A stretch of DNA of 64,000 nt from Nemertoderma westbladi (lineage: Eukaryota; Xenacoelomorpha; Nemertodermatida; Nemertodermatidae), in assembly GCA_032718475.1 (NCBI GenBank), contig JAUCBJ010009043.1:1-64000 (forward strand), given 5' to 3'. The notes beneath the pieces were generated by a model. It saw nothing but the letters and a program-made list of their open reading frames with translations, searched no databases and was not told where the DNA came from. Positions 1-9,349 of this stretch are shown here, piece by piece. Position 1 is the stretch's first letter, and the number at the start of each line of letters is the position of its first letter. The position numbers were made by a program, and so were the translations under genes.

Positions 1-3000
1 CCGCTGTTATTGTAGATTTCCAAACTTGCATAATGCCGGACATGTTGAGCTTAGTTCGGAACTTGGGTTGTCCAGCAAATATGTCTTCGGCTAGCTCTTT
101 GTCGATGAATGTTCCTGTGCTGCCGGAGTCCAGGAGGGCGTTCACTACATAACTCCGTTTAGGTCCGTGAACCCTTACCTGCACCACAGGAAACTCTCGG
201 ATCCCTACATTGGAAGATGGCTCTTTCCAAGATGGTTGTCGATCAGAAGTAGTTAGAGTGAGGTCGCTGTCTGTATCTTTTTCATATGTGAGTGCTCGAT
301 ACACTGCGGTATTTATCATGTAACAGGATTCGTTTTCGTCGGAGAACTCGTCCGTATAGAATCCTTCCATCTCAGATTGATCAGTGTCGTTCACATCACT
401 GAATTGGACATGTAGTTCGGAATCACTTACCTGACTCGGACTATTTCGCTCGAATTCAGCGTGCAACAAGATATGATGTTTCGCACCGCACTTGGCACAT
501 CTTGTGTCAGAGTAACAGGTTCGCCGCTGGTGTCCTTGTCTGAGGCAATTATAGCACAACCGCTTGTCCCACATGACTTCACGTCTCTCAGTTAATGATT
601 TCTTTAGAAATTCATCACACATATTTAAGCGATGGGTCCCATCACATAGCGCACATTTCGGTTTGATGTTACTCACCTTACTCTGAGTGACATTGTGTAC
701 ACTTGTTTTTTCTTCGGGCTTTCTCACCTGAATTCTCTTGGGAGACGTAGGAGGAGTTTTTCTTACCTGTTCTCTCCTGTCATTTGTTCGAGACTTGAAT
801 TTACTTACCTGATCTCTAGGCATTTTATTTACGTAATAAGCGCGGTCAGTGTCTTTCCCGCTATCTTCTCCTTGAGAAGTCTGGCTTTCGCCATCATCTG
901 TATAACACACTGGTGTTACCTTTCTCCTAGCGACGGGTTTTTCACTTACCTTGTTTTCCGGTGTCTTCTCTCTGGACAGTTTCAGGAGCTGTAATTTCAC
1001 TTCTCCATCTAGGAATGACATGAGATCAGCCATGGTAGGGTCTCTTCGTTGTTGTTCCATCATATATAACACTTTCTTATCCCAGCGTGTACCTACTCCA
1101 CCCTTCGGTAAAGTAGAAGCTACTGCTCTAATAACCATAGTGTTCTGATACTCATGAGACTTACCTAGCCAATCTAATTGTCTGCAGATCTCCTGAATCT
1201 CATCGGAAAACTCTATAATTCCGCTGCTAATAAACTTTCGGGGCGCTACCAACTTTGCATACAAATACCCAGCTATGTTATTCCTATTACCATACCTGAT
1301 GTTAAGTGTATCCCAAACTTGTCTTAATCCGTCTGGATGTCCAATAAACTTTAACGCCATTAACTTGGGAGATCCTTCCAAGCATTCGATGAGGAATCTA
1401 AGTTTCTCTCCATTAGATAGCACAGAGTTCTGTATGTTATCTTTGTAATATTCATTAAAAGGTAACCATTTCATCTCATCTCCATTGAACTTGACGATCT
1501 CTCCCACCTTTACCGCTTGCCGGGCTTCGGTTCTAGCCATTTGACGCGTAAAACTTTCTTGGGCCATCGTGTTATTTAATATCGAGTTATCGGTATATAA
1601 ATTTCTCGGATTATGATCCGTTCTATATGGAATATCATTATCAACAGGTCTATAATTACCCTTAATAGGGTTCACTATAGGAGTTTCTATTTCGCTAGCA
1701 GTATAGATGCGTGTAGGCTCCACACCTTGCGCATGCGATACTTCAGACCTAACAGGTTGACACATTGTTACAGAGGGTGGTGGTATACCCTTTTGGGTAT
1801 TTACTAATTTATCGCGTTCTAGCGCGATACTTTGCTGCACTTCTTGCAACTCTAGCCTACTTTCCCTTACTGTGCCTTTGAATTGTCGAACAGTCTCCTG
1901 CATCTGTCCGAGCAGGAGATCCATCCCCCGTCGTCTCTCGTCCACCCATTCGACCGCCGAAGCGGGAGTCGCCAACGTTGTAGCGGGCGGACGAGGGACA
2001 ACGGGCGACAAATCATGAATATTTCGCTCGGGGTCCAGGACCTGAACTGTCTCATGGGCTGTTCTACTGGGCACAGGTAGCTTAGTGCTGTGCAGAGGGA
2101 ATTTAGAGGTAACTTCAGGGAGCACAGGTGTGTCTATCACCGAAGGGGTGATTTCAAGAACAGGCCTAATTATTTCAGGCTCATCTACTATAGTAGGGAG
2201 TCTTTCTATTTTAATTGTTTGGTCTGTGGGTTCTGTACTACCTAAGTTGGTGTTATTTAGTTGCCTTCTAACAGCTGGAGGCAAATCAGGCAATTTCTGA
2301 CGGTGGAACGTTCTTTTACGTCTGCTTAGACGAGATCTATTTCCTTTGCCTTCAGTATCGGTGGTATCGCCTTCCTCAGATGATGTATATCCCTGTCTTT
2401 TGGGAGTAGATCGATTCATCATCTGCATATTACTAGCTGTTAACTGTTTATTTATGCAGTCTTGATTCTCCTGAATGTTTTCCAATTCTAATTGGGTGGT
2501 TTCTTCAGCCGCTCTCCGTTCTGCTTCTGCCACTGCCTCCGCCACTTTTCTTTCCGCTTCGGCCGCTGCCTTTGCCTCTGCCGCTGCCACTTTTGCCTCT
2601 GCCGCTGCCTCTGCCGCTGCCGCTTTTCTTTCTGCTTCTGCAGCTGCCACTGCTGCTGCTACTGCCGCTGCCTTTCTGTCTTCTATACGTTTTTTCTTTA
2701 CTTGTTCTTCTTGGACTCTGGTGATGCGGAGTTGTTCATCAAATTTAGCCTGGTTCGCAGCCCTCATTTCCACATCGATGGCATCCAACACAAGCTTGGT
2801 TCCTTCACTATTAGGGCTAAGTCCATCTAACCTTCTCCTCAACTCGTCATCACCTAAAAAACGTTGATAGTCTGACAGATAGATGTCAATGGCATCCCTC
2901 TTATGCGGCTTCTCTGCCGTCGCTTCACTTTCCACTTGGGAAAAAGTAGCGTCTGTTGATTCTCCATGGGTTGAGCGCTCCTCCAGCTGAGCTTTCCACT

Positions 3001-3847
3001 GAGCTGTTCCTTGAACTTGGCGACTCACCCGTTGAAACCAAGTCTTTACGGCAACTTGCAACGACGTGTCTTGTCTTCTTTTAGAAGCCTCTTCAAAGGC
3101 TGATAATATTAGCCTGATTCGCAGAATTCTTTCTCTAACTTGATAAAGCAGTTGTCCCTGCTCTTGAGGTCCTTGAGGTTGTTGTAACAGCTGTTTTTCT
3201 ACTCGCTCCATAGAGCTGAAGAATCCCTGTGCGTATCCGGCTGCGGACCTCTTCCACACAGCTGGATCGATGGTTTCCTTGGCTACTCCCATCCGGTGTA
3301 TGTCTTCCCAGTCAGCTTCTGATAAATCAAACGGGAGTCCGGGTCCGGGGAAGTTCCATTGCGACTCGACAATAGACTTCAGTTCTTCACTCGTGTATCC
3401 CGCATAATTATCTTTAGTTGATCGTTGACTTCTCGCCCAATCGATCTGGTGTTCTTCCACTGCAATCAATAACCTAGTGAGTACGGCTGCAGGAAGGATG
3501 AGAAGGGGATCCGAATAAACCGCTTCCGTCATCTTTGCTCCGCGCTCGGGTGTCAGCTCTACAGTATCCTCACTACTGGAGCTGTTGGGCCATTGAGAAA
3601 TAAGTTCTTGGCTAGCGGGTTGTTGCTGTTCTGCTGCTTCTTGGTCCCGCTTGACCTGAGCTCGAGTGCCTATGATAGACCTACGATGTTGGACCAGCCT
3701 AGGTTCTGTTATTACTACAGGAGGGATGACCTTCCTCACAGTGGGAGGTGAACTGAACTTACGACTAGACGGTTCTACGCCTCTATCTGAGTCGCAGATA
3801 GTTACATCTAATAAACTGTCTGACAGGTTCTGCTTAGTATCAGACAT
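1..3847 (-). CDS. BEL/Pao-type retrotransposon gag-protease polyprotein, 3' end outside window
   Basis: A single frame starts at the ATG at 3847-3845 and stays open for about 1,282 codons to base 1, so protease completion, RT, RNase H and integrase should lie beyond the window. Seen in order: an acidic/polar N-terminus; an Ala/Glu/Lys-rich segment (about residues 384-450) likely to form a long helix or coiled coil; a Pao gag-like domain (DUF1759 type) at about 780-950; three zinc knuckles, the first around 1069-1081, then C1098-x2-C1101-x4-H1106-x4-C1111 and a CxxC...H set from C1117; and an aspartic protease site LLDSGS with catalytic D1240. Knuckles followed by a DSG protease are the usual BEL/Pao order. 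The roughly 780 residues before the gag domain are longer than I would expect. No stop or frameshift was found, so the copy may be young. The gag-protease linker holds an odd run of splice-donor-like codons (see findings). Type and orientation are secure; the exact start is not. Confidence 0.85.
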   Translation of the reverse strand, partial: MSDTKQNLSDSLLDVTICDSDRGVEPSSRKFSSPPTVRKVIPPVVITEPRLVQHRRSIIGTRAQVKRDQEAAEQQQPASQELISQWPNSSSSEDTVELTPERGAKMTEAVYSDPLLILPAAVLTRLLIAVEEHQIDWARSQRSTKDNYAGYTSEELKSIVESQWNFPGPGLPFDLSEADWEDIHRMGVAKETIDPAVWKRSAAGYAQGFFSSMERVEKQLLQQPQGPQEQGQLLYQVRERILRIRLILSAFEEASKRRQDTSLQVAVKTWFQRVSRQVQGTAQWKAQLEERSTHGESTDATFSQVESEATAEKPHKRDAIDIYLSDYQRFLGDDELRRRLDGLSPNSEGTKLVLDAIDVEMRAANQAKFDEQLRITRVQEEQVKKKRIEDRKAAAVAAAVAAAEAERKAAAAEAAAEAKVAAAEAKAAAEAERKVAEAVAEAERRAAEETTQLELENIQENQDCINKQLTASNMQMMNRSTPKRQGYTSSEEGDTTDTEGKGNRSRLSRRKRTFHRQKLPDLPPAVRRQLNNTNLGSTEPTDQTIKIERLPTIVDEPEIIRPVLEITPSVIDTPVLPEVTSKFPLHSTKLPVPSRTAHETVQVLDPERNIHDLSPVVPRPPATTLATPASAVEWVDERRRGMDLLLGQMQETVRQFKGTVRESRLELQEVQQSIALERDKLVNTQKGIPPPSVTMCQPVRSEVSHAQGVEPTRIYTASEIETPIVNPIKGNYRPVDNDIPYRTDHNPRNLYTDNSILNNTMAQESFTRQMARTEARQAVKVGEIVKFNGDEMKWLPFNEYYKDNIQNSVLSNGEKLRFLIECLEGSPKLMALKFIGHPDGLRQVWDTLNIRYGNRNNIAGYLYAKLVAPRKFISSGIIEFSDEIQEICRQLDWLGKSHEYQNTMVIRAVASTLPKGGVGTRWDKKVLYMMEQQRRDPTMADLMSFLDGEVKLQLLKLSREKTPENKVSEKPVARRKVTPVCYTDDGESQTSQGEDSGKDTDRAYYVNKMPRDQVSKFKSRTNDRREQVRKTPPTSPKRIQVRKPEEKTSVHNVTQSKVSNIKPKCALCDGTHRLNMCDEFLKKSLTERREVMWDKRLCYNCLRQGHQRRTCYSDTRCAKCGAKHHILLHAEFERNSPSQVSDSELHVQFSDVNDTDQSEMEGFYTDEFSDENESCYMINTAVYRALTYEKDTDSDLTLTTSDRQPSWKEPSSNVGIREFPVVQVRVHGPKRSYVVNALLDSGSTGTFIDKELAEDIFAGQPKFRTKLNMSGIMQVWKSTITA

Positions 3848-5160
3848 GTTTATGTGTACAGTTGAATGTCTACTGCTGTATTACAGTCTGAGCAAGTCTA
3901 GTAACTCAGTATTAACTGCTAGCCTAGTAATTAATTACCGGTACTGCTACTCAGTGCAGCGTGATATATATAATATATTAGAATACCGGTATGCTTATAG
4001 TATATATAACTATATAAGTATTATTACAGACTAGGTTTATCACAGAATACCGGTATAATTTTAGCACAAATATATATAAATATATAATAGGCCTATCGGG
4101 AATACCGGTATACAGCTTACAGTTTGTAGTATATATAAGTATAATTCTGGACTAGAATTAATTATAAAGTACCGGTATAATTTCAGCCTAAATTTATAGA
4201 AATAAAGATAATAGGCCTATCGTAAATACCGGTATATCAATTATTTTAAATAATTGAATTTCTGAATTTTAGGGTTACTTGGTTACTTTACTTACTTTAT
4301 TACCGTTATTTGAGCAGTAGTCCAACTGATATTGAGACCTAATGGTTGTATGGTAGGCCTACTATTTATAAATCGTTAGATTTGATTTATAATATATATA
4401 TACCCGTTTTAATGGGTTTTGTCAATGTTTGAAATAAATGTTATTATTTCTGGGAAGTAATCACTACACAAAGCGGTGCGCTTTCAGTGAAGTGTTACTT
4501 ATAGGACACTAAAACAAATAATACTAATTTACCTAAGTTACTTAATACTACAAATTACTTACAATTCGGGTGAAATTACAATCTCTAAATAAACACAAAA
4601 ATTTACAAAAACACAAAATACGAATTTTCAGGGTAATTTTACAAGAAGTCTACAAACCAGCCTAACAAAGGGTTAGAATCTGGTTATTACAACGGACAGG
4701 GTACTGCGGTATTTGAAAATAATACGTAGTAGTAAATACACTGCGTTGTCCAGATAGGAAAATACCACCGCCTGACGACCTATAGCCGTATCGCTATAGG
4801 TTCTACGTTATGTATCACTGAGTGTTCCTACCTAGAAGTTAATAGAGCTAATCGAACGTGCCTATCAACCACTTTACAACACAAATATAATGTCTACACT
4901 AATTACTTTCGGAAAGCACTGTACACTAAACCCTAAATTAGGTACGAGTACTTGTACAACATATAATCAGTAGTTAAATATACTTGAACAGCTAAAAGAA
5001 CCACGGCATCTGCTGGAGTGACCGGTGCACAAAATCACCAGTCTTTACATACGCCAAGCAGCCCGTGTAGTACCGGGGTTAATTTAACTATAGCGGTATG
5101 TATAACAAACACAATTATTGTAGGAACAAACTTGGGGAATGAATGTTGCGAATAATCGCA
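3848..5160. other. AT-rich non-coding leader region upstream of the gag start
   Basis: No open frame of note. On the minus strand this lies 5' of the gag ATG, so it may hold the element's untranslated leader and 5' LTR. The matching 3' LTR is outside the window, so the LTR edges cannot be drawn. The stretch is rich in TATATA and in the palindrome TACCGGTA. A perfect 8-bp inverted repeat (CCTATAGC/GCTATAGG, 6-nt loop) sits near 4779-4800. No tRNA-complementary primer-binding site was recognised. Confidence 0.5.
3983..4235. repeat. Degenerate tandem repeat, about 120 bp x 2, bounded by ATACCGGTAT
   Basis: ATACCGGTAT occurs at 3983, 4102 and 4226. Between these points the two segments share ordered blocks (AGTATATATA, a TACCGGTATAATTT core, AATAGGCCTATCG), so this is an old, diverged duplication of about 120 bp. 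Its function is unknown. Confidence 0.6.
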
Positions 5161-5167
5161 TAAACTC

Positions 5168-5750
5168 TGAATAATAAATATTACGCTACGCGTACAAACC
5201 ACTCAAACAAAATGCAGACCAAACACTGACAGACTACTATCAAGCCTAAATAAACTACAGGACATGCAGACTCCGAAATGATTAGGTAGTATGCGTTCTA
5301 ACCCAGTAGTACGACTTATTCTTTAGTTGGGGGTTTACCTTACAGCATTGGCTGCCCCTACTTCCTAACCGTTCTTTATCGGACAGAGGCTCTACACACA
5401 CTGCAATCCGTTCAGACCTAATAACAGCCAGACAACTATCCAGCCTACAAATTATCTAAATAAATATTATACGCTACCCGTACAGACTTACACAAACAAA
5501 GTACAGACTAAACGATGGCAGACTACTCTCAAGCCTAAATAAACTACAGGACATGCAGACTCCGAAATGATTAGGTAGTATGCGTTCTAACCCAGTAGTA
5601 CGACTTATTCTTTAGTTGGGGGTTTACCTTACAGCATTGGCTGCCCCTACTTCCTAACCGTTCTTTATCGGACAGATGATCTACACACACTGCAATCCGT
5701 TCAGACTTAACAACAATCAGACAACAGCTCAGCCTACAAATTGTCTGTAC
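5168..5750. repeat. Tandem direct repeat, about 289 bp x 2
   Basis: The segment from about 5168 recurs 289 bp downstream. More than 150 bp in the middle is almost identical, including the block with TTAGTTGGGGGTTTACC; the edges are more diverged. It lies 1.3-1.9 kb upstream of the gag start on the element's 5' side. It could be a subrepeat within an LTR or leader, or an unrelated local duplication. Confidence 0.75.
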
Positions 5751-7160
5751 AATCTGATCAGGCTTACACGCCTTCTGTTCAATACTGGCCTACAAACAAA
5801 TAAAACTTGACAGAAATAAGTAAAAATCTCAATAAAAAACCAGGACGGGCCCTCCCTGATTAATTATTAAGGCCTACCGGTATATAACTATCAAAATCGA
5901 ATAATACTGCTGTACCTGTACTGCTGTAGGTACCGGTCCGGGTGGTTAGGTAGTCAGGCCTACTGGGTACCGGTTGCCGGTACTTCAGCTTTATTGCCTA
6001 CTGCAATACAGAAGCTATATCCGTTATTGTTCTTACCAGAACAATATTAAACTGTATTTAATGCCTACACTGCAATACAGACTAGATATCCGTTATTGTT
6101 CGCGCTTTCAGACCTTTGGCAGTTTAACCCGCCAAATTAGGATGTCTTCTAGATAATAATTCGCTTTTAGCCTATGACAAGTATTTGATTCACTACACTA
6201 GTCGAAACCAATCTGTGCGCGATCATTCACCCGCTGGATATACCCGGGAGATTGGGTTCGACGGCTTAATCGTATTGCTATGTAAGCCTAATGTATTATT
6301 CGACTGACAGTATTATATAATCTCTGACAATATTATTCACCTTCGGGAAATATTAACAGTTCCTTTAGGACGTGGCGCTCTATCTATATAAACAGAGTTA
6401 TGACTTAAACTACTCACAACGATATGGCTTAGTTACAATTCACATATATGGCGCATTCTTTAGGAAATGCTTCGTTATCAGTCTCACTCATACACAATGC
6501 TGCACAATACTGCACACTAATCTGCCGATCTTCACTGATTTTAGTCACATATAAAAGGAACACGGACCGAATCATGTAGGGTCTATCAAATAACATTAGA
6601 TTCACTTCAAACCACTTTAACATAAGTCACAATCGTTATATGTAACCTTTCTCTCTTACCTTCGGTATATCAAGAATATTGGGTTTTCGGGGTTATTTAT
6701 CGTTATTCCAAATATAATAATTCATCAACCATATTATGAAGAACTGACAGTAAATAGCAGTATAACAATATAAAAGTATGCACAGGTTGTTTGATTAGGT
6801 ATGGTATGTTATGTTATGATAACGGATATATGTCCTTATAATTAAGCCTACTAGTGTAAGACTAAAAACTGAAAACACGGAGGTGCCAAAAGCCGGTTCT
6901 TAGGCTCTGGGCAAAAACATAACACTGAACTACTGAGCCGCTGTATACACCTCCAACACAGAGACAACAAACGCTCTGATTGGTCAACCGAACAACGAGA
7001 GAACAAAGAAACAAAGAAACGTCGACGTGGCAATATCAGCTGTTAGCCATCGTCATGGTAGCGACACTGTTTTCAAGAGTATCTAGCTTATCGCGTCACG
7101 AGATTGTGGATTATGTCCTCTAAAGTACAAATACAGTACAAATACATAAGAAATGACTTT
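5751..7160. other. Intergenic region with no gene recognised
   Basis: Only short frames without recognisable domains are present. TACCGGT and TAGGCCTA words cluster at 5870-5985. A moderately GC-richer patch at 6870-7060 contains an inverted CCAAT box (ATTGG, 6979-6983). That could mark a promoter remnant, but no downstream start confirms it. Confidence 0.4.
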
Positions 7161-8458
7161 TATGTCCTCTAAAACACCAGTACAGCAAGGACACGGCCTT
7201 TTTATGCCTGGCAAACCAACTACAGAGTACTTTAAGGGAAAATAACCGGTTAATGACGCAAAAGCTTTTACAACCATCATCAGTGAAGCCTTACCTTCTG
7301 AGACACTGTTTTGCAATCCCGAAGCTAATGTACACACTTAGATGTGCTCCATGCTTCACATCACCACAGCTTGACATCTTCGATGAGACCATCAAAAAAG
7401 CTCTGGAAATCGCACTCAATATCCAGCTGGATGACATCACTTGGCGTCAAGCCTCTCTACCCTTCGCTCTTGGTGGCCTTGGGGTAAGGAGTACGAGGGA
7501 CATCTCAATACCGGCCTTTTTGGCTTCGTTCTCAGGATGCGGTCCCCTACTCCAATCCCTTCTTCCACCACCGATCATCGAAGCACCCAACCACTGGTTC
7601 GACCAAGGCCTGAGAGCCCTTCCAACAGACTACGAAGTACCTATCAACCCCATATTCCAGAAAGCCTGGAGCAATCCATTGGATGTTACTGCCTCAAAGA
7701 AAATCCTCGATGGAGCGAAGTCCCCATCACACAAGGCACGCCTTCTAGCTTCAGTGGCAGACCATGCAGGCGACTGGCTCCATGCCATCCCAATCTCATC
7801 TCTTGGTCTCCGCCTCGAGGACGACCAGCTCCGAGTAGGTGTAGCGCTGCGTCTCGGAGCCCCTATCAGCGTCGAGCATAACTGCCGTGGATGTGGCGGT
7901 CTAGTAGACAGATGGGCCACCCATGGCCTCTCGTGTATCCACAATTATGGGAAATTCACCCGTCACGCAGAGGCCAATGATATAATCCATCGTGCCCTAA
8001 CCTCTGCAGGAGTTGTTTCTACCCTCGAGCCGCGAGGTCTGTCCCACGATGGTAAGGTGCCGGACGGAATGACTCTTGCACCATGGGCCACAGGAAAACC
8101 TCTCGTGTGGGACTTCACATGCAGGGACACCCTGGCCGCGTCCCACCTTCCAGGCACTTCCTCTACAGCAGGTGCCGCTGCCGCATCTGCCGAATCTGCA
8201 AAATTAAGAAAATATACCGAGCTCCAGCACAACTACCACTTCACCACCATTGCTGTCGAGACCCTAGGTGCTATCGGTAGCGAAGGAACACAAATACTTC
8301 GAGAGATTGGCCGCCGCATCTCGCTAAAATCCGCCGAACCAAGGGCGACCACATTTCTCTTCCAGAGGCTGTCGATGGCCATTGTCCGGGGAAACGCCAC
8401 CGCTGTGCTTGGTACCCTACCAGCCAAGGCAGACCTCAACGAGATCCTACTCCTCTAG
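7161..8458 (+). mobile_element. 5'-truncated LINE ORF: RT C-terminal region, zinc knuckle and PD-(D/E)XK-like nuclease
   Basis: The frame opens after a stop near 7158, has an ATG at 7253 and ends at TAG 8456-8458 (401 codons from the ATG). The translation resembles the part after the RT palm in invertebrate non-LTR retrotransposons: a CFAIPKLMYTLR segment, then a GGLGVRS...PAFLAS segment. Residue numbers count from the 7253 ATG. A knuckle C211-x2-C214-x9-H224-x3-C228 follows. After it come P270-D271-G and D287 in a VWDFTC context, the layout of restriction-like endonuclease domains in site-oriented LINEs. The RT catalytic motifs and everything N-terminal are absent, so this copy cannot move by itself. 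The frame is intact, which suggests recent insertion. The element's 3' end probably falls within about 250 bp after the stop, but no poly(A) tail or target duplication was identified. Confidence 0.75.
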
Positions 8459-9210
8459 AGCCAACTACATCCGACACTTACCAACTATTGATTTATCAAT
8501 GGATTCGATTACCTACGAACTGTACCTAACTGAGTTTGTATTTATGTGATGTTATCAATGAGTCATTCGTTATATCAATATTAATTAAATATATTGTCTC
8601 ATTTGTTTATGTACGATTAGCTACGCAATATAGATATTGTATATTCATACCGCTGTTGCCAACCAACTCATAAAATAAATAACACGTTTTAGAATATTGT
8701 GTATTTATTAAATAGAATAAATGGCCTTCAGAGAACAATAATTCTAGCGATCTTTGAACGCCTATATCTCAGCTGTTTCTCAACGAAATTCAGACATTGT
8801 TACATATTTGGAATCCTTGTAACACAAGCTTTCTATTGATGTGAAAAAATCACGACTAATATGGAGAATGGTAATGATACGGATGGTGCGATTTCGCAAA
8901 AGACACCTTTTTAAAACGCTTATAAAAAATCGAAATAGAAAATTCCGGCTTCATGGTAACAACCACGGTGAGTTGAACTAGTTGTGTTTCAACTTTCAAG
9001 CAATATGATAAAGATTTGTAGAAAAATTTGGGGGGGGGGGGGGGGTCCGTGTCATCAGAAAATGACACTATATTGTACGGGTCATGGTTTATATATAGAT
9101 GATTAGGTAACAAATAAGGTGGACTTATAGCAATTACAAAAGCCAAATTCCAGAATTTCAGGTCCTGTTACTCCCGATCAGCTGATTAACCGACCAGTTA
9201 CCAGTGCTCT
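8459..9210. other. Non-coding region with a 16-G homopolymer
   Basis: The first part is probably the 3' untranslated tail of the LINE remnant. The rest has no recognisable gene. A run of 16 G lies at 9030-9045. Confidence 0.5.
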
Positions 9211-9220
9211 ATTTATCTGT

Positions 9221-9228
9221 TTATATAC
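9221..9228 (+). promoter_or_regulatory. TATA-like element upstream of the YY1-like gene
   Basis: TTATATAC lies about 125 bp 5' of the ATG of the zinc-finger gene. The distance fits a core promoter with a leader of about 95 nt. This rests on position and motif only, and the whole region is AT-rich. Confidence 0.3.
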
Positions 9229-9349
9229 CAGTATACCGCTGTACCGGTTGGCTACCGCAGTACCGGTAGGTCTAATCAATGTCCATTTCTTATTTAATCC
9301 ATATCCAGATATCTGCATATAGCTGTATAGCAGGCAGGCCTATAATATA

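Noticed and set aside
695-2867. Plus-strand frames of 60-130 codons, including an Ala/Ser-rich one
   Set aside because: They lie opposite the BEL/Pao gag frame. The Ala/Ser-rich frame is the complement of its Ala/Glu helix.
6979-6983. CCAAT-box promoter before the LINE remnant
   Set aside because: It is a single 5-bp motif with no associated start site or host gene, and is mentioned only as a possibility.
7441-8439. Frames of 65-146 codons overlapping the LINE remnant
   Set aside because: They are alternative-frame shadows of the GC-richer LINE coding sequence.
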